A DNA stretch of 64,000 nucleotides from Fluviicola sp. (lineage in GTDB: Bacteria; Bacteroidota; Bacteroidia; Flavobacteriales_D; Crocinitomicaceae). The notes beneath the pieces were generated by a model, which searched no databases, was not told the origin of the DNA, and saw nothing but the letters and a program-made list of their open reading frames with translations. The DNA is taken from positions 1 through 64,000 of the forward strand of contig NZ_JBCNJT010000004.1 of NCBI RefSeq assembly GCF_039596395.1. The letters are read 5' to 3'. Shown here piece by piece: positions 53,685 through 63,181 of the stretch (position 1 is the stretch's first letter; every line of letters starts with the position of its first letter). A program made the translations under genes and the position numbers.

Positions 53685-56309
53685 TTATTTAATCAAGTTG
53701 ATCAATCCGTTCCAGGTATATTTTTTATCGGAAATAACTTCCCTGGTTCGAATCAGCCAGGTATAAGTTCCCTGAGGAACCGGCTGACCGTTATAAGTTC
53801 CATCCCATGCTGCATTCACGTCGTGTGATTCCCAGATAACTTCTCCCCATCGGTTGAAGATCTGAAGTTCGAAATCAAATTCGTCTACTCCTTCGATATG
53901 AACTCTCCAGGTTTGGTTGAACTCATCTCCATCCGGAGTAAAGGTGTTCGGAGCATAAAGGATTACTTCCGGAAGAATTACCACCGGTTTTGTTACCGTA
54001 TCTGCACAACCCAGGTAAGATTTCGCAATCAGGGTTACATAATAAGTTCCTGTTTGCCCGTCCGGGTAAAGCACCGATTGATCTTCGTTCGTGGAATTGT
54101 TCGGTGTTGCACCCGGGAAGCTCCATTCATATGAATCAGCATATAAGGAATACTGCGAGAACAATACCTGCGTATTGAACATCGTGATCGGGTCCGGGCT
54201 CCATTTGAAATCTGCGACCGGAGTCTGCATAACAACCAGCGTATCTGTAAACGTTGTTGAATCGATACATCCATCCGGAGAAGTCACAATTAACTGAACA
54301 TCATAGGTACCATGCATCATTTCTGAAGTACTCAGGGAATCAACATCCATGAATTCATCACCGTTACTGATTCTCCATATGGTACTTTGTGACAATGACG
54401 GATCCGTGGCATTTCTTACCACAAAAACAGCAGGTTCGCACAAAGGATTCATGTCAATGGAGATTTGCGGAACAGGTACCGGATATGCATTGATAATACC
54501 GGAAATAGTTACCGGTGTTGTTTCACAAACATCATTGATAGTAACACTGTAAGTCGTAGTCGTCATCGGAGAATCTTTCAGGGTACTTTGTGTTCCCACA
54601 TCCACCTGACCGGTTGACCACGTCATGGTATACGGTGCACCGATACCTCCTGAAGCAAATACCGTTAAAGAATCTTCGTATCCCGGACAAGTAAATGCAT
54701 CTGTTGTCATGGTTGCACTCAACACAGGATTCATTGTTACATAAATGGAATCCTTATTAGACCAGCAACCAAGGTTACTTTCAGCCTGAACCGGATAGTA
54801 AGTATCTGTAAGAGGACTTACCTGGGTGGTCTCTGTCAAAGCCGGACTGTGGTCCCAATGGTAAGAATAAGTTGCTGCTCCGGTTCCTCCTGTAGCCAAA
54901 GCCCAAAGAGAAGCCGTACCGTTTTGACAAATAATCGTATCGTTTGAAACAGACATGGTAATCAAAGGCGGATTTGTCAAAGTTGCTGTAGCACATTTCT
55001 GACAACCCAGTGTATTTTTCGCACAAACCGTATAAGTTCCTGCCGCAAAACCTCCAAGTGTATTGGATGTCTGCCAGGTTGCTCCGTTGTTGAAGCTATA
55101 CTGGCTTGCTCCTGCACTTGTAATCGTAATGGTACCGTCACTTGAACCATTACAAACCGGGTTTGTAACAGTTGTGCTCAGTTGCAGCTGTGAAACCGTA
55201 ACTACAACTGTATCTCTCATGATACCACAAACAGGACTCGTCTCTCTCAGAACAAACTTGTATGTTCCCGGTTGGTTCACTGTTACAGTTGGGTTCATGG
55301 AACTGAAGTTCGGTGAGAAAGATGCTGTTGCAGCCGGTGTCATACCCGGAGGTACGATTGCCTGCCAGTTTGCAGTATTCGTAGAACTACCAACAGTTCC
55401 ACTCAATTGGAAGGGCTGGCCCAGACAAACTGTTTGATCGGGACCGGCATTCGGTGCCGGCGGGTTTACTACTGTAATTGTAAATATAGCAGTATCACGA
55501 GTTGGAGGATTTGTTCCTGCGTCCTCAACAGCAACCGTATAAGTTGTTGTAACCGTTGGAGTCACTGTTGTTGTTCCCGCATTCGGATTCGCTACTCCTG
55601 TTGTTGTTAACCAGGTGAAAACCGGGTTGATAAATCCAGGCGCAGCAACTGTTACGTTTGCGGTATTTCCCAGACAAATTGTTTGATCCGGAGCGGACGC
55701 ACTACATGCAACCTGTGCTGTACCGAAGAAGCTTAAGTTTACTGTTTGGCTGGTTGAACTGTAGTTCGACAAACACAAAATGAATGTTTGTCCTGCAGTA
55801 ACCGTTAATGGCGGTTGGTAACTCGTATTGGAAGCTCCCGGAGGATAATTCGCAGGAGTTGACATACCGGTATTCCCGTTACACATCCCGTTCCAGTTAC
55901 AAGCAACCGGAGGTAACGTATTTCCATTGATTCCCGTACAACCGTCCATAGTACTATTTTGCATATCCGGCCACATGATCCAGTCGAAACAACCGGAATT
56001 GGATGGCGTTCCGTTCGGGTTCAAACCGATCAAAGACCACTGTAATGTTCCGGATGTTACCACATTAATGGTGATAAATGTAGAACTCGTTTCACCGGAC
56101 AATAAACATCCGGAGTTTACTCCCTGTGGGTTAGAACTTGGGTTCGACACTGTTCCCGTACCAAAGTCAACTACGTTTGTAGAAGGGTTTGGAGGGGCAA
56201 TTCCAAATGGCGGAGCGTTACACCCCGGAATTGCTTCGTTACAATCGTTTGGCTGTGCAATTGCAGTAATACCAGCAAAAAAACAGATAATTAGTAGAAT
56301 ATTTTTCAT
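53685..56309 (-). CDS. Secreted gliding-motility-associated C-terminal (T9SS type B) protein
   Basis: The product has 874 aa. A signal peptide (1-18, ITAIAQ) is followed by an N-terminal domain with several Cys (CNEAIPGCNAPPFG, GCFDWIMWPD). Repeated immunoglobulin/PKD-like modules make up the middle (for example ASAPDQTICLGNTANVTVAA, PNAGPDQTVCLGQPFQLSGT, FKWSPDPITMFNTQVLF). The last 95 residues, from VILYAPNTFTPDGDEFNQTW to KKYTWNGLINLIK with LQIFNRWGEVIWES, are the type B sorting domain. It is expected at the cell surface or released, probably as an adhesin or matrix protein. It shares an operon with the small secreted protein 12 nt upstream. Confidence 0.93.
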   Translation of the reverse strand: MKNILLIICFFAGITAIAQPNDCNEAIPGCNAPPFGIAPPNPSTNVVDFGTGTVSNPSSNPQGVNSGCLLSGETSSTFITINVVTSGTLQWSLIGLNPNGTPSNSGCFDWIMWPDMQNSTMDGCTGINGNTLPPVACNWNGMCNGNTGMSTPANYPPGASNTSYQPPLTVTAGQTFILCLSNYSSTSQTVNLSFFGTAQVACSASAPDQTICLGNTANVTVAAPGFINPVFTWLTTTGVANPNAGTTTVTPTVTTTYTVAVEDAGTNPPTRDTAIFTITVVNPPAPNAGPDQTVCLGQPFQLSGTVGSSTNTANWQAIVPPGMTPAATASFSPNFSSMNPTVTVNQPGTYKFVLRETSPVCGIMRDTVVVTVSQLQLSTTVTNPVCNGSSDGTITITSAGASQYSFNNGATWQTSNTLGGFAAGTYTVCAKNTLGCQKCATATLTNPPLITMSVSNDTIICQNGTASLWALATGGTGAATYSYHWDHSPALTETTQVSPLTDTYYPVQAESNLGCWSNKDSIYVTMNPVLSATMTTDAFTCPGYEDSLTVFASGGIGAPYTMTWSTGQVDVGTQSTLKDSPMTTTTYSVTINDVCETTPVTISGIINAYPVPVPQISIDMNPLCEPAVFVVRNATDPSLSQSTIWRISNGDEFMDVDSLSTSEMMHGTYDVQLIVTSPDGCIDSTTFTDTLVVMQTPVADFKWSPDPITMFNTQVLFSQYSLYADSYEWSFPGATPNNSTNEDQSVLYPDGQTGTYYVTLIAKSYLGCADTVTKPVVILPEVILYAPNTFTPDGDEFNQTWRVHIEGVDEFDFELQIFNRWGEVIWESHDVNAAWDGTYNGQPVPQGTYTWLIRTREVISDKKYTWNGLINLIK

Positions 56310-56321
56310 AACCGGTATTTT

Positions 56322-56681
56322 TTAATCCTGACAATTAGTGAACGGAAAAGGATTTACAGGATCAACTCCGTGCAATCCGATTTGAAGACAGCTGTATGAC
56401 GTAGCATACGTTCCCATCCAGGACGAAAACTCAGTCGCCGTAAATGAAGAAAGATCTTTTGTTGTTAAGAATAAACGGCTGGTTGGAATATCAACACGAA
56501 CTACCTTCACATAAGGTATGGTACGTAATTGATTTTCCAAAGTTGTCAATTCATTTTGATTCCCCACATTCACCAAACACTGTGCAAAAAAAGAAGGGGT
56601 ATTAGCCTGAGAAGCAGAGGATTGAGCACTTACCCAAAAAGTCCCCATTGCGAAAACTAAACCTATTATTAAATTCTTCAT
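56322..56681 (-). CDS. Small secreted protein, possible ferredoxin-like (HMA-type) fold
   Basis: I start at ATG 56681 (MKNLIIGLVFAMGTFWVSAQ, a signal peptide); the longer frame to 56747 adds an unlikely basic stretch. The product has 119 aa. The mature part reads as strand-helix-strand (CLVNVGNQNELTTLENQLR, IPYVKVVRVDIPTSRLFLTT), then a Ser/Thr-rich loop and a helix (FTATEFSSWMGTYATS). This resembles a heavy-metal-associated-like beta-alpha-beta unit but has no CxxC at the metal site. It is 12 nt upstream of the T9SS type B gene and likely co-expressed with it. Function unknown. Confidence 0.8.
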   Translation of the reverse strand: MKNLIIGLVFAMGTFWVSAQSSASQANTPSFFAQCLVNVGNQNELTTLENQLRTIPYVKVVRVDIPTSRLFLTTKDLSSFTATEFSSWMGTYATSYSCLQIGLHGVDPVNPFPFTNCQD

Positions 56682-56914
56682 AATTAGTACTTTGATTTCT
56701 AAACGGTCTAAAAATAATTTGGTTGCTTTCAATTCATAAAAAGACACCGCTTTTAAACATTTTGTTAAAAATTAATTCATTATTTGGAAATCATCCTGTT
56801 TTTTCACTTTGTGAATTGATTTTTCAATGAGGTTGAATTTCCGGGGATAAGGTAAGGAACTTTTGCCAAAAGGAGTGGCTGATTGAACAAAACCCCGGTT
56901 TGAACGAACAAAAA

Positions 56915-56934
56915 AAGGGAGCCTAGGCTCCCTT
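56915..56934 (-). terminator. Terminator after enolase
   Basis: AAGGGAGCC and GGCTCCCTT form a perfect 9-bp stem with a 2-nt centre. The A-run at 56910-56916 gives seven U residues on the minus strand, 18 nt past the eno stop. Confidence 0.9.
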
Positions 56935-56952
56935 CTCTTCTAATCATTTCTA

Positions 56953-58245
<1,293 letters not shown>

Positions 58246-58293
58246 TTATTCGTTTTATTTCTAGTCTTTAGCTCTGACTGCATTAACGCTTGT

Positions 58294-59403
58294 CTATTTT
58301 TTCGCAGCAGCGTTTTTCATATTCTCAATAAACTGATCGAACAAATAGCGGGAATCGTGCGGTCCTGCTGACGCTTCCGGGTGATATTGTACTGAAAAGA
58401 CCGGTTTGTCTGTCAGCATAATCCCGGCGATCGTTTGATCGTTCAGGTGTTCGTGAGTCACTTTAATCCGAGGATTGGATGCTACGCTATCTTTTGCGAT
58501 AACGAATCCGTGATTTTGGGAGGTAATCTCTCCTTTTCCGGTAATCAGGTTCATAACCGGGTGGTTAATTCCTCTGTGACCGTTAAACATCTTTTCGGTT
58601 TTCAATCCCTGGCTAAGCCCCAGGATCTGGTGTCCCAAACAAATTCCGAAAACCGGTGTCCCCACTTCGACCAATTCTTTTACCAAAGCAATTTCGTTCG
58701 GCATGGCAGACGGATCTCCGGGGCCGTTTGACAACATATATCCATCCGGATTGAACGCTTTCAATTCTTCCAGGGTCGTGTTCATCGGGAATACCTTCAC
58801 CAGACAACCTCTATCGGCCAAACAACGCACAATGTTCTTTTTCACTCCGAAATCAAGCAAAGCCACTCTCAAAGAACTGTTCGGATCTCCCATTTCGTAA
58901 GCTGTTTTGGTAGCTACTTTGGAAGACAATTCCAATCCATCCATGGAAGGAACTTCTTTTACTTGTTTCTGAAGGGCCTTCTCATCCAAAATCTCGGAAG
59001 AAATAATGGCGTTCATAGCACCTTTATGGCGGATATGACGAACCAGGGAACGGGTATCAATATCGGTGATCCCCACTTTGTCGTTATCCACTAAATAATC
59101 ATTCAGATTTGATACTGCAGAGGATCTTGAGAAGTTCTCTGCGAATTTTTTGGTTACCAACCCGGCAATTTTTACCGTTTCGGATTCCACTTCTTCCGGG
59201 TTTACACCGTAATTACCAATATGGGAAGTCGTCATGACTAGTATTTGCCCATAATAAGAAGGATCAGTAAACACCTCTTGATAACCGGTCATTCCCGTGT
59301 TAAAGGCAATTTCTCCGGTTGTTGTTCCAATCTTTCCGGTTGCTTTGCCGTAAAATACTGTTCCATCCTCCAGGACCAGGAGCGCAGGCTTGCGTTCTTC
59401 CAT
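58294..59403 (-). CDS. carA: Carbamoyl-phosphate synthase small (glutaminase) subunit
   Basis: I start at ATG 59403 (MEERKPALLVLEDGTVF); extending to 59463 would cross the promoter box. The product has 369 aa. It supplies ammonia from glutamine to CarB for pyrimidine and arginine synthesis. The class I amidotransferase core has LSNGPGDPSAMP, VFGICLGHQIL (catalytic Cys) and VQYHPEASAGPHDS (His-Glu). MTGYQEVFTDPSYYGQI is the conserved N-terminal domain. carB is not adjacent. Confidence 0.98.
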   Translation of the reverse strand: MEERKPALLVLEDGTVFYGKATGKIGTTTGEIAFNTGMTGYQEVFTDPSYYGQILVMTTSHIGNYGVNPEEVESETVKIAGLVTKKFAENFSRSSAVSNLNDYLVDNDKVGITDIDTRSLVRHIRHKGAMNAIISSEILDEKALQKQVKEVPSMDGLELSSKVATKTAYEMGDPNSSLRVALLDFGVKKNIVRCLADRGCLVKVFPMNTTLEELKAFNPDGYMLSNGPGDPSAMPNEIALVKELVEVGTPVFGICLGHQILGLSQGLKTEKMFNGHRGINHPVMNLITGKGEITSQNHGFVIAKDSVASNPRIKVTHEHLNDQTIAGIMLTDKPVFSVQYHPEASAGPHDSRYLFDQFIENMKNAAAKK

Positions 59404-59421
59404 ACTACTAAAATGTTTTTG

Positions 59422-59451
59422 CAAAATTAGGATTTCTATTTCAACTTCAAA
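59422..59451 (-). promoter_or_regulatory. carA: carA promoter
   Basis: On the minus strand there is TTTG (59448-59451), an 18-nt spacer and TAATTTTG (59422-59429), matching both consensus elements at nearly the usual spacing. The implied leader is about 15 nt. Confidence 0.65.
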
Positions 59452-59464
59452 AGTATCGTGCATA

Positions 59465-59500
59465 AAAAAGGGTATCCGTTAATAACTGGATACCCTTTTT
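59465..59500 (-). terminator. Terminator of the ribosomal/rpoA operon
   Basis: AAAAAGGGTATCC and GGATACCCTTTTT form a perfect 13-bp stem around a 10-nt loop, ending in U residues on the minus strand. It is 26 nt past the rplQ stop and upstream of the carA promoter. Confidence 0.92.
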
Positions 59501-59525
59501 ATTTCTTAAAAGAAAAACTTCATGA

Positions 59526-60107
59526 TTACTCTTCCGTTTTCTCTTCTGTTTCGTTAGATGCTTCTTCAGCTGGTGTTTCATCTGCCGCAGCAGATTCTGC
59601 TTTTACTTCCTCAGTTGCCGGAGTTTCTTCAACAACTACTGCTTCTTCAACTACGTCAGCAGCAGGAGCCGCATCAGCTTTCTTAGCTGTAGATCCACCA
59701 CGACGTGAACGACGTGTTGTTGTTTTCTTCTCTCCTGAAGTGTATACTTCGTTGAAATCAACCAACTCGATCAAACACATTTCCGCGTTATCCCCTAAAC
59801 GGTAACCTGTGCGGATAATACGTGTGTATCCTCCCGGACGGTCAGCAATTTTCGGAGCAATTGTACGGAACAACTCAGTAACTGCCTCTTTGCTTTTCAG
59901 GTAAGAGAAAGCTGTACGACGGTTGTGAGTTGAATCGTCTTTTGATTTTGTTAAAATCGGTTCTACGTATACACGCAAAGCTTTTGCTTTAGCGATTGTT
60001 GTAGAGATTCTTTTGTGCTCGATTAAAGAACAAGCCATGTTAGACAACATTGCGTGTCTGTGAGCTGTCTTTCTACCAAGATGGTTGTGTTTTTTTCCGT
60101 GTCTCAT
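59526..60107 (-). CDS. rplQ: Ribosomal protein L17 (bL17) with acidic C-terminal extension
   Basis: The product has 193 aa, against about 120-130 in most bacteria. Residues 1-125 are the L17 core ([60 protein letters not shown]). The remaining 65 residues are low complexity: a basic patch ([12 protein letters not shown]), then an Ala/Glu/Thr-rich acidic tail ending ETEEKTEE, probably disordered. It is the last gene of the alpha operon. Confidence 0.98.
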   Translation of the reverse strand: MRHGKKHNHLGRKTAHRHAMLSNMACSLIEHKRISTTIAKAKALRVYVEPILTKSKDDSTHNRRTAFSYLKSKEAVTELFRTIAPKIADRPGGYTRIIRTGYRLGDNAEMCLIELVDFNEVYTSGEKKTTTRRSRRGGSTAKKADAAPAADVVEEAVVVEETPATEEVKAESAAADETPAEEASNETEEKTEE

Positions 60108-60199
60108 AACTTTGAATTTCGTAAGTAACGGTTAGCCGGGCTAAATTATCGCGTGATCCCAACCACCTATTACGACATTATTAATTTTAATTTGCGATA

Positions 60200-61192
60200 C
60201 TAGTCTTTATCTAATTTGTATTTAGCAACGTTCATTCCGAAGTTCAATCCTTTAGAATCTACCAAGTCTTCCAACTCAGTCAAGGATTTCTTACCGAAAT
60301 TACGGAACTTCAATAAGTCGTTCTTGTTGTAAGAAACAAGATCTCCCAATGTTTCAACGTCTGCAGCTTTCAAACAGTTTAGTGCACGAACTGAAAGGTC
60401 CATATCTACTAATTTTGTTTTCAACAACTGACGCATGTGCAATGATGTCTCATCAAACTCCTCTGTTTCAGACTTCACTTCACTATCCAAAGTGATGCGC
60501 TCATCTGAGAACAACATAAAGTGGTGGATCAAGATTTTTGCAGCTTCTTTCAAAGCATCTTTCGGATGAATGGAACCGTCTGTTGTCAATTCCAAAACCA
60601 ATTTCTCGTAATCCGTTTTTTGCTCTACACGGTAGTTTTCGATCGTGTATTTCACGTTCACAACCGGCGTAAAGATCGAATCGATAAAGATCGTTCCGAA
60701 CGGTGAGTTACCCGTTTTGTTTTCCTCAGCAGGAAGGTAACCACGTCCTTTGATGATTGTCAATTCCATCTCCAGTTTAACGGAGCTTTCCATGTTACAA
60801 ATCACCAAATCCGGGTTTAATACCTGGAATCCGGATGTGAATTTTCCTAAATCACCTGCAGTCAATTTATCTTGTCCGGAAATAGAAACAACTACTGTTT
60901 CGTTATCCGTTCCCTCGATTTGTTGTTTGAAACGCACTTGTTTCAAGTTCAATACGATCTCGGTAACGTCTTCAACTACTCCTTTCAATGTTGCAAACTC
61001 GTGGTCTACACCTTCGATGCGAACAGATGAAATTGCGTATCCTTCCAATGAAGAAAGTAAGATACGACGCAATGCGTTTCCTACTGTGATTCCGTATCCT
61101 GGCTCAAGCGGGCGGAACTCAAATTGTCCCTTACGCTCGTCCGACTGGATCATAATTACCTTGTCAGGCTTTTGAAAATCTAAAATTGCCAT
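60200..61192 (-). CDS. rpoA: RNA polymerase alpha subunit
   Basis: The product has 330 aa. The N-terminal assembly domain has [33 protein letters not shown] and [21 protein letters not shown]. The C-terminal domain (about 255-315) has [24 protein letters not shown] and [14 protein letters not shown], which contacts UP elements and activators. A terminator-like hairpin sits in the 146-nt gap upstream, between rpsD and rpoA. Confidence 0.98.
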   Translation of the reverse strand: MAILDFQKPDKVIMIQSDERKGQFEFRPLEPGYGITVGNALRRILLSSLEGYAISSVRIEGVDHEFATLKGVVEDVTEIVLNLKQVRFKQQIEGTDNETVVVSISGQDKLTAGDLGKFTSGFQVLNPDLVICNMESSVKLEMELTIIKGRGYLPAEENKTGNSPFGTIFIDSIFTPVVNVKYTIENYRVEQKTDYEKLVLELTTDGSIHPKDALKEAAKILIHHFMLFSDERITLDSEVKSETEEFDETSLHMRQLLKTKLVDMDLSVRALNCLKAADVETLGDLVSYNKNDLLKFRNFGKKSLTELEDLVDSKGLNFGMNVAKYKLDKD

Positions 61193-61288
61193 TTGTTTTT
61201 CTTCTTTTTAATTGTTTTGCAGTTGCGCGGTCTGATTGATTGAAGAAGGTCGACCAAACCCTTTTGCTGCAATCCAATGATTAACGTT

Positions 61289-61313
61289 AAAAAGGAGCCT
61301 GAAAACAGGCTCC
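61289..61313 (-). terminator. Terminator-like hairpin between rpsD and rpoA
   Basis: GGAGCCTG and CAGGCTCC form a perfect 8-bp GC-rich stem with a 4-nt loop. On the minus strand it is followed by five U residues (complement of 61289-61293). It sits 26 nt past the rpsD stop, inside what is normally one operon, and would partly end transcription before rpoA. Confidence 0.75.
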
Positions 61314-61338
61314 CATATCTTGATACTAACGCGTCGGC

Positions 61339-61950
61339 TTACTTAGAGTAAAGTTCGACGATTAGTTGTTCCTTGATGTTCTCAGGAATCATGTCACGGG
61401 AAGGAAGGCTCAAGAACTTTCCTGACTTAGATGAATTATCCCAATCCAACCAATCGTAACGCTTGTTTGTTGAAGCTGTCAATGAAGCAGCGATTGCTTC
61501 CAAAGACTTAGACTTTTCACGAACGCTTACTACATCACCAACACGTAGTGTATAAGAAGGAATGTTTACTACTTCTCCGTTTACCACGATGTGTTTGTGA
61601 GTAACCAACTGACGAGCAGCACGACGGGAAGGAGCGATTCCTAAACGGTATACTGTGTTGTCCAAACGAGCTTCACACAATTGCAACAATACTTCACCTG
61701 TAATACCTTTCATGCGGGATGCTTTCTTGAACAAGTTCGAGAATTGACGCTCAAGGATACCGTAAGTATACTTTGCTTTTTGTTTTTCACCAAGCTGGAT
61801 AGCGTACTCTGACTGCTTTCCACCACGGCGCTTGTTTGGTCCGTGTTGTCCTGGTCCATATTGTCTTTTGTCCAGAGATTTATCCGGACCGAAAATTGGG
61901 TCGCGGAAACGACGGGCAATTTTCGATTTTGGGCCTGTATATCTTGCCAT
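61339..61950 (-). CDS. rpsD: Ribosomal protein S4 (uS4)
   Basis: The product has 203 aa. [21 protein letters not shown] is the N-terminal arm, in a version without zinc-binding Cys. The S4 RNA-binding domain is [33 protein letters not shown], and the end is [16 protein letters not shown]. It binds 16S rRNA early in 30S assembly and in other bacteria represses its own operon. Confidence 0.98.
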   Translation of the reverse strand: MARYTGPKSKIARRFRDPIFGPDKSLDKRQYGPGQHGPNKRRGGKQSEYAIQLGEKQKAKYTYGILERQFSNLFKKASRMKGITGEVLLQLCEARLDNTVYRLGIAPSRRAARQLVTHKHIVVNGEVVNIPSYTLRVGDVVSVREKSKSLEAIAASLTASTNKRYDWLDWDNSSKSGKFLSLPSRDMIPENIKEQLIVELYSK

Positions 61951-62034
61951 ACTATAAAATGTAAAAAGGGGGATTATGAATTAAGGCTTTTCCTTCGATA
62001 ATCAATTTCCCCTTTAGATTAAAAATACTATAAA

Positions 62035-62421
62035 TTAAACGCGACGTCTTTTTGGAGGACGACAACCATTGTGCGGAAGCGGAGTTACATCGATGATCTC
62101 GATCACTTCGATCCCATGATTGTGAATTGCACGGATAGCTGATTCACGACCAGCACCTGGTCCTTTCACAAATACACGCACTCTACGTAATCCGAAGTCA
62201 TGTGCTTCTTTAGATGCATCCTCAGCAGCAACCTGTGCAGCATACGGAGTGTTCTTTTTAGAACCTTTGAAGCCCATTTTTCCAGCGGATGACCAGGAAA
62301 TAACCTGACCAGCGTTGTTCGTCAAAGAAATAATCACATTGTTGAAGGTAGCTTGGATATGCGCTTCACCCGCTGCGTCTACTTTGACGTTTTTCTTCTT
62401 CTTTTGATTTGCTTTTGCCAT
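62035..62421 (-). CDS. rpsK: Ribosomal protein S11 (uS11)
   Basis: The product has 128 aa. Conserved text: [59 protein letters not shown] and the C-terminal [18 protein letters not shown]. It is part of the 30S platform. rpsM ends 11 nt upstream on the same strand. Confidence 0.98.
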   Translation of the reverse strand: MAKANQKKKKNVKVDAAGEAHIQATFNNVIISLTNNAGQVISWSSAGKMGFKGSKKNTPYAAQVAAEDASKEAHDFGLRRVRVFVKGPGAGRESAIRAIHNHGIEVIEIIDVTPLPHNGCRPPKRRRV

Positions 62422-62432
62422 TTTCTTAACTA

Positions 62433-62807
62433 TTACTTAGTTGCTTTCTTCTTGTTAGCAACTGTTTTTCTTCTACCTTTTCTAGTACGAGAGTTGTTTT
62501 TCGTACGCTGACCTCTCAATGGAAGACCTGCACGGTGACGAATTCCACGTGTACATCCGATATCCATCAAACGCTTAATGTTCAACTGAATCTCAGAACG
62601 CAACTGTCCTTCTGTTTTAATCTCAGCGATGGAGTTACGGATCAAAGCGATCTGATCGTCATTCCAGTCCTGTACTTTGATGTTTTCATCAATTCCGTTT
62701 GATGTCAACACTTTCTTAGCCGTGCTGCGGCCAATTCCAAAGATGTACGTCAAACCGATTACACCTCTCTTGTTTTTTGGTAGATCAATACCTGCAATAC
62801 GTGCCAT
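62433..62807 (-). CDS. rpsM: Ribosomal protein S13 (uS13)
   Basis: The product has 124 aa. [61 protein letters not shown] and a basic tail (KKATK) identify S13, a 30S head protein contacting the 50S subunit. It starts 2 nt after the rpmJ stop. Confidence 0.98.
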   Translation of the reverse strand: MARIAGIDLPKNKRGVIGLTYIFGIGRSTAKKVLTSNGIDENIKVQDWNDDQIALIRNSIAEIKTEGQLRSEIQLNIKRLMDIGCTRGIRHRAGLPLRGQRTKNNSRTRKGRRKTVANKKKATK

Positions 62808-62809
62808 AA

Positions 62810-62926
62810 TTACCCTTGTCTTTGTTTTAGTTTAGGATTCTTCTTGTTAATCACGTAAACTCTTCCTTTTCTTTTAACGATCTTGCAATCTGCAGAACGC
62901 TTTTTTACTGAAGCTCTTACTTTCAT
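62810..62926 (-). CDS. rpmJ: Ribosomal protein L36 (bL36)
   Basis: The gene has 39 codons from ATG at 62924-62926, ending 2 nt before rpsM. The 38-aa product [15 protein letters not shown]... with [22 protein letters not shown] matches L36 in length and position. Only the first of the usual zinc ligands (Cys14) is present: the second Cys is replaced by Val and the final His/Cys are missing ([10 protein letters not shown]), so it is a zinc-less (C-minus) form. It is short enough to be missed in automated gene finding. Confidence 0.96.
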   Translation of the reverse strand: MKVRASVKKRSADCKIVKRKGRVYVINKKNPKLKQRQG

Positions 62927-62959
62927 CTTTTGCTTTTTTATCGGAATTCTTTCTTACAA

Positions 62960-63178
62960 TTATTTGTAGCGGAAAGAAATACGTCCTTTAGTTAAATCAT
63001 ACGGAGACATTTCCACTTTCACACGGTCACCCGGAAGGATTTTAATGTAGAACATTCTCATCTTTCCTGAAATGTGCGCCGTAATCACGTGTCCATTCTC
63101 CAACTCGACACGAAACATTGCATTTGACAATGCTTCGATAATCGTTCCGTCTTGTTCTATAGATGCCTGTTTAGCCAT
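62960..63178 (-). CDS. infA: Translation initiation factor IF-1
   Basis: The product has 72 aa, standard length. It is an OB-fold protein: [63 protein letters not shown]. It occupies the ribosomal A site during initiation. It lies 3 nt after secY and 33 nt before rpmJ, the usual spc/alpha order. Confidence 0.98.
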   Translation of the reverse strand: MAKQASIEQDGTIIEALSNAMFRVELENGHVITAHISGKMRMFYIKILPGDRVKVEMSPYDLTKGRISFRYK

Positions 63179-63181
63179 AAT

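Noticed and set aside
59458-59805. Plus-strand Ser/Ala-rich frame opposite rplQ
   Set aside because: Low-complexity shadow of the Glu/Ala-rich L17 tail; no promoter or homology features.
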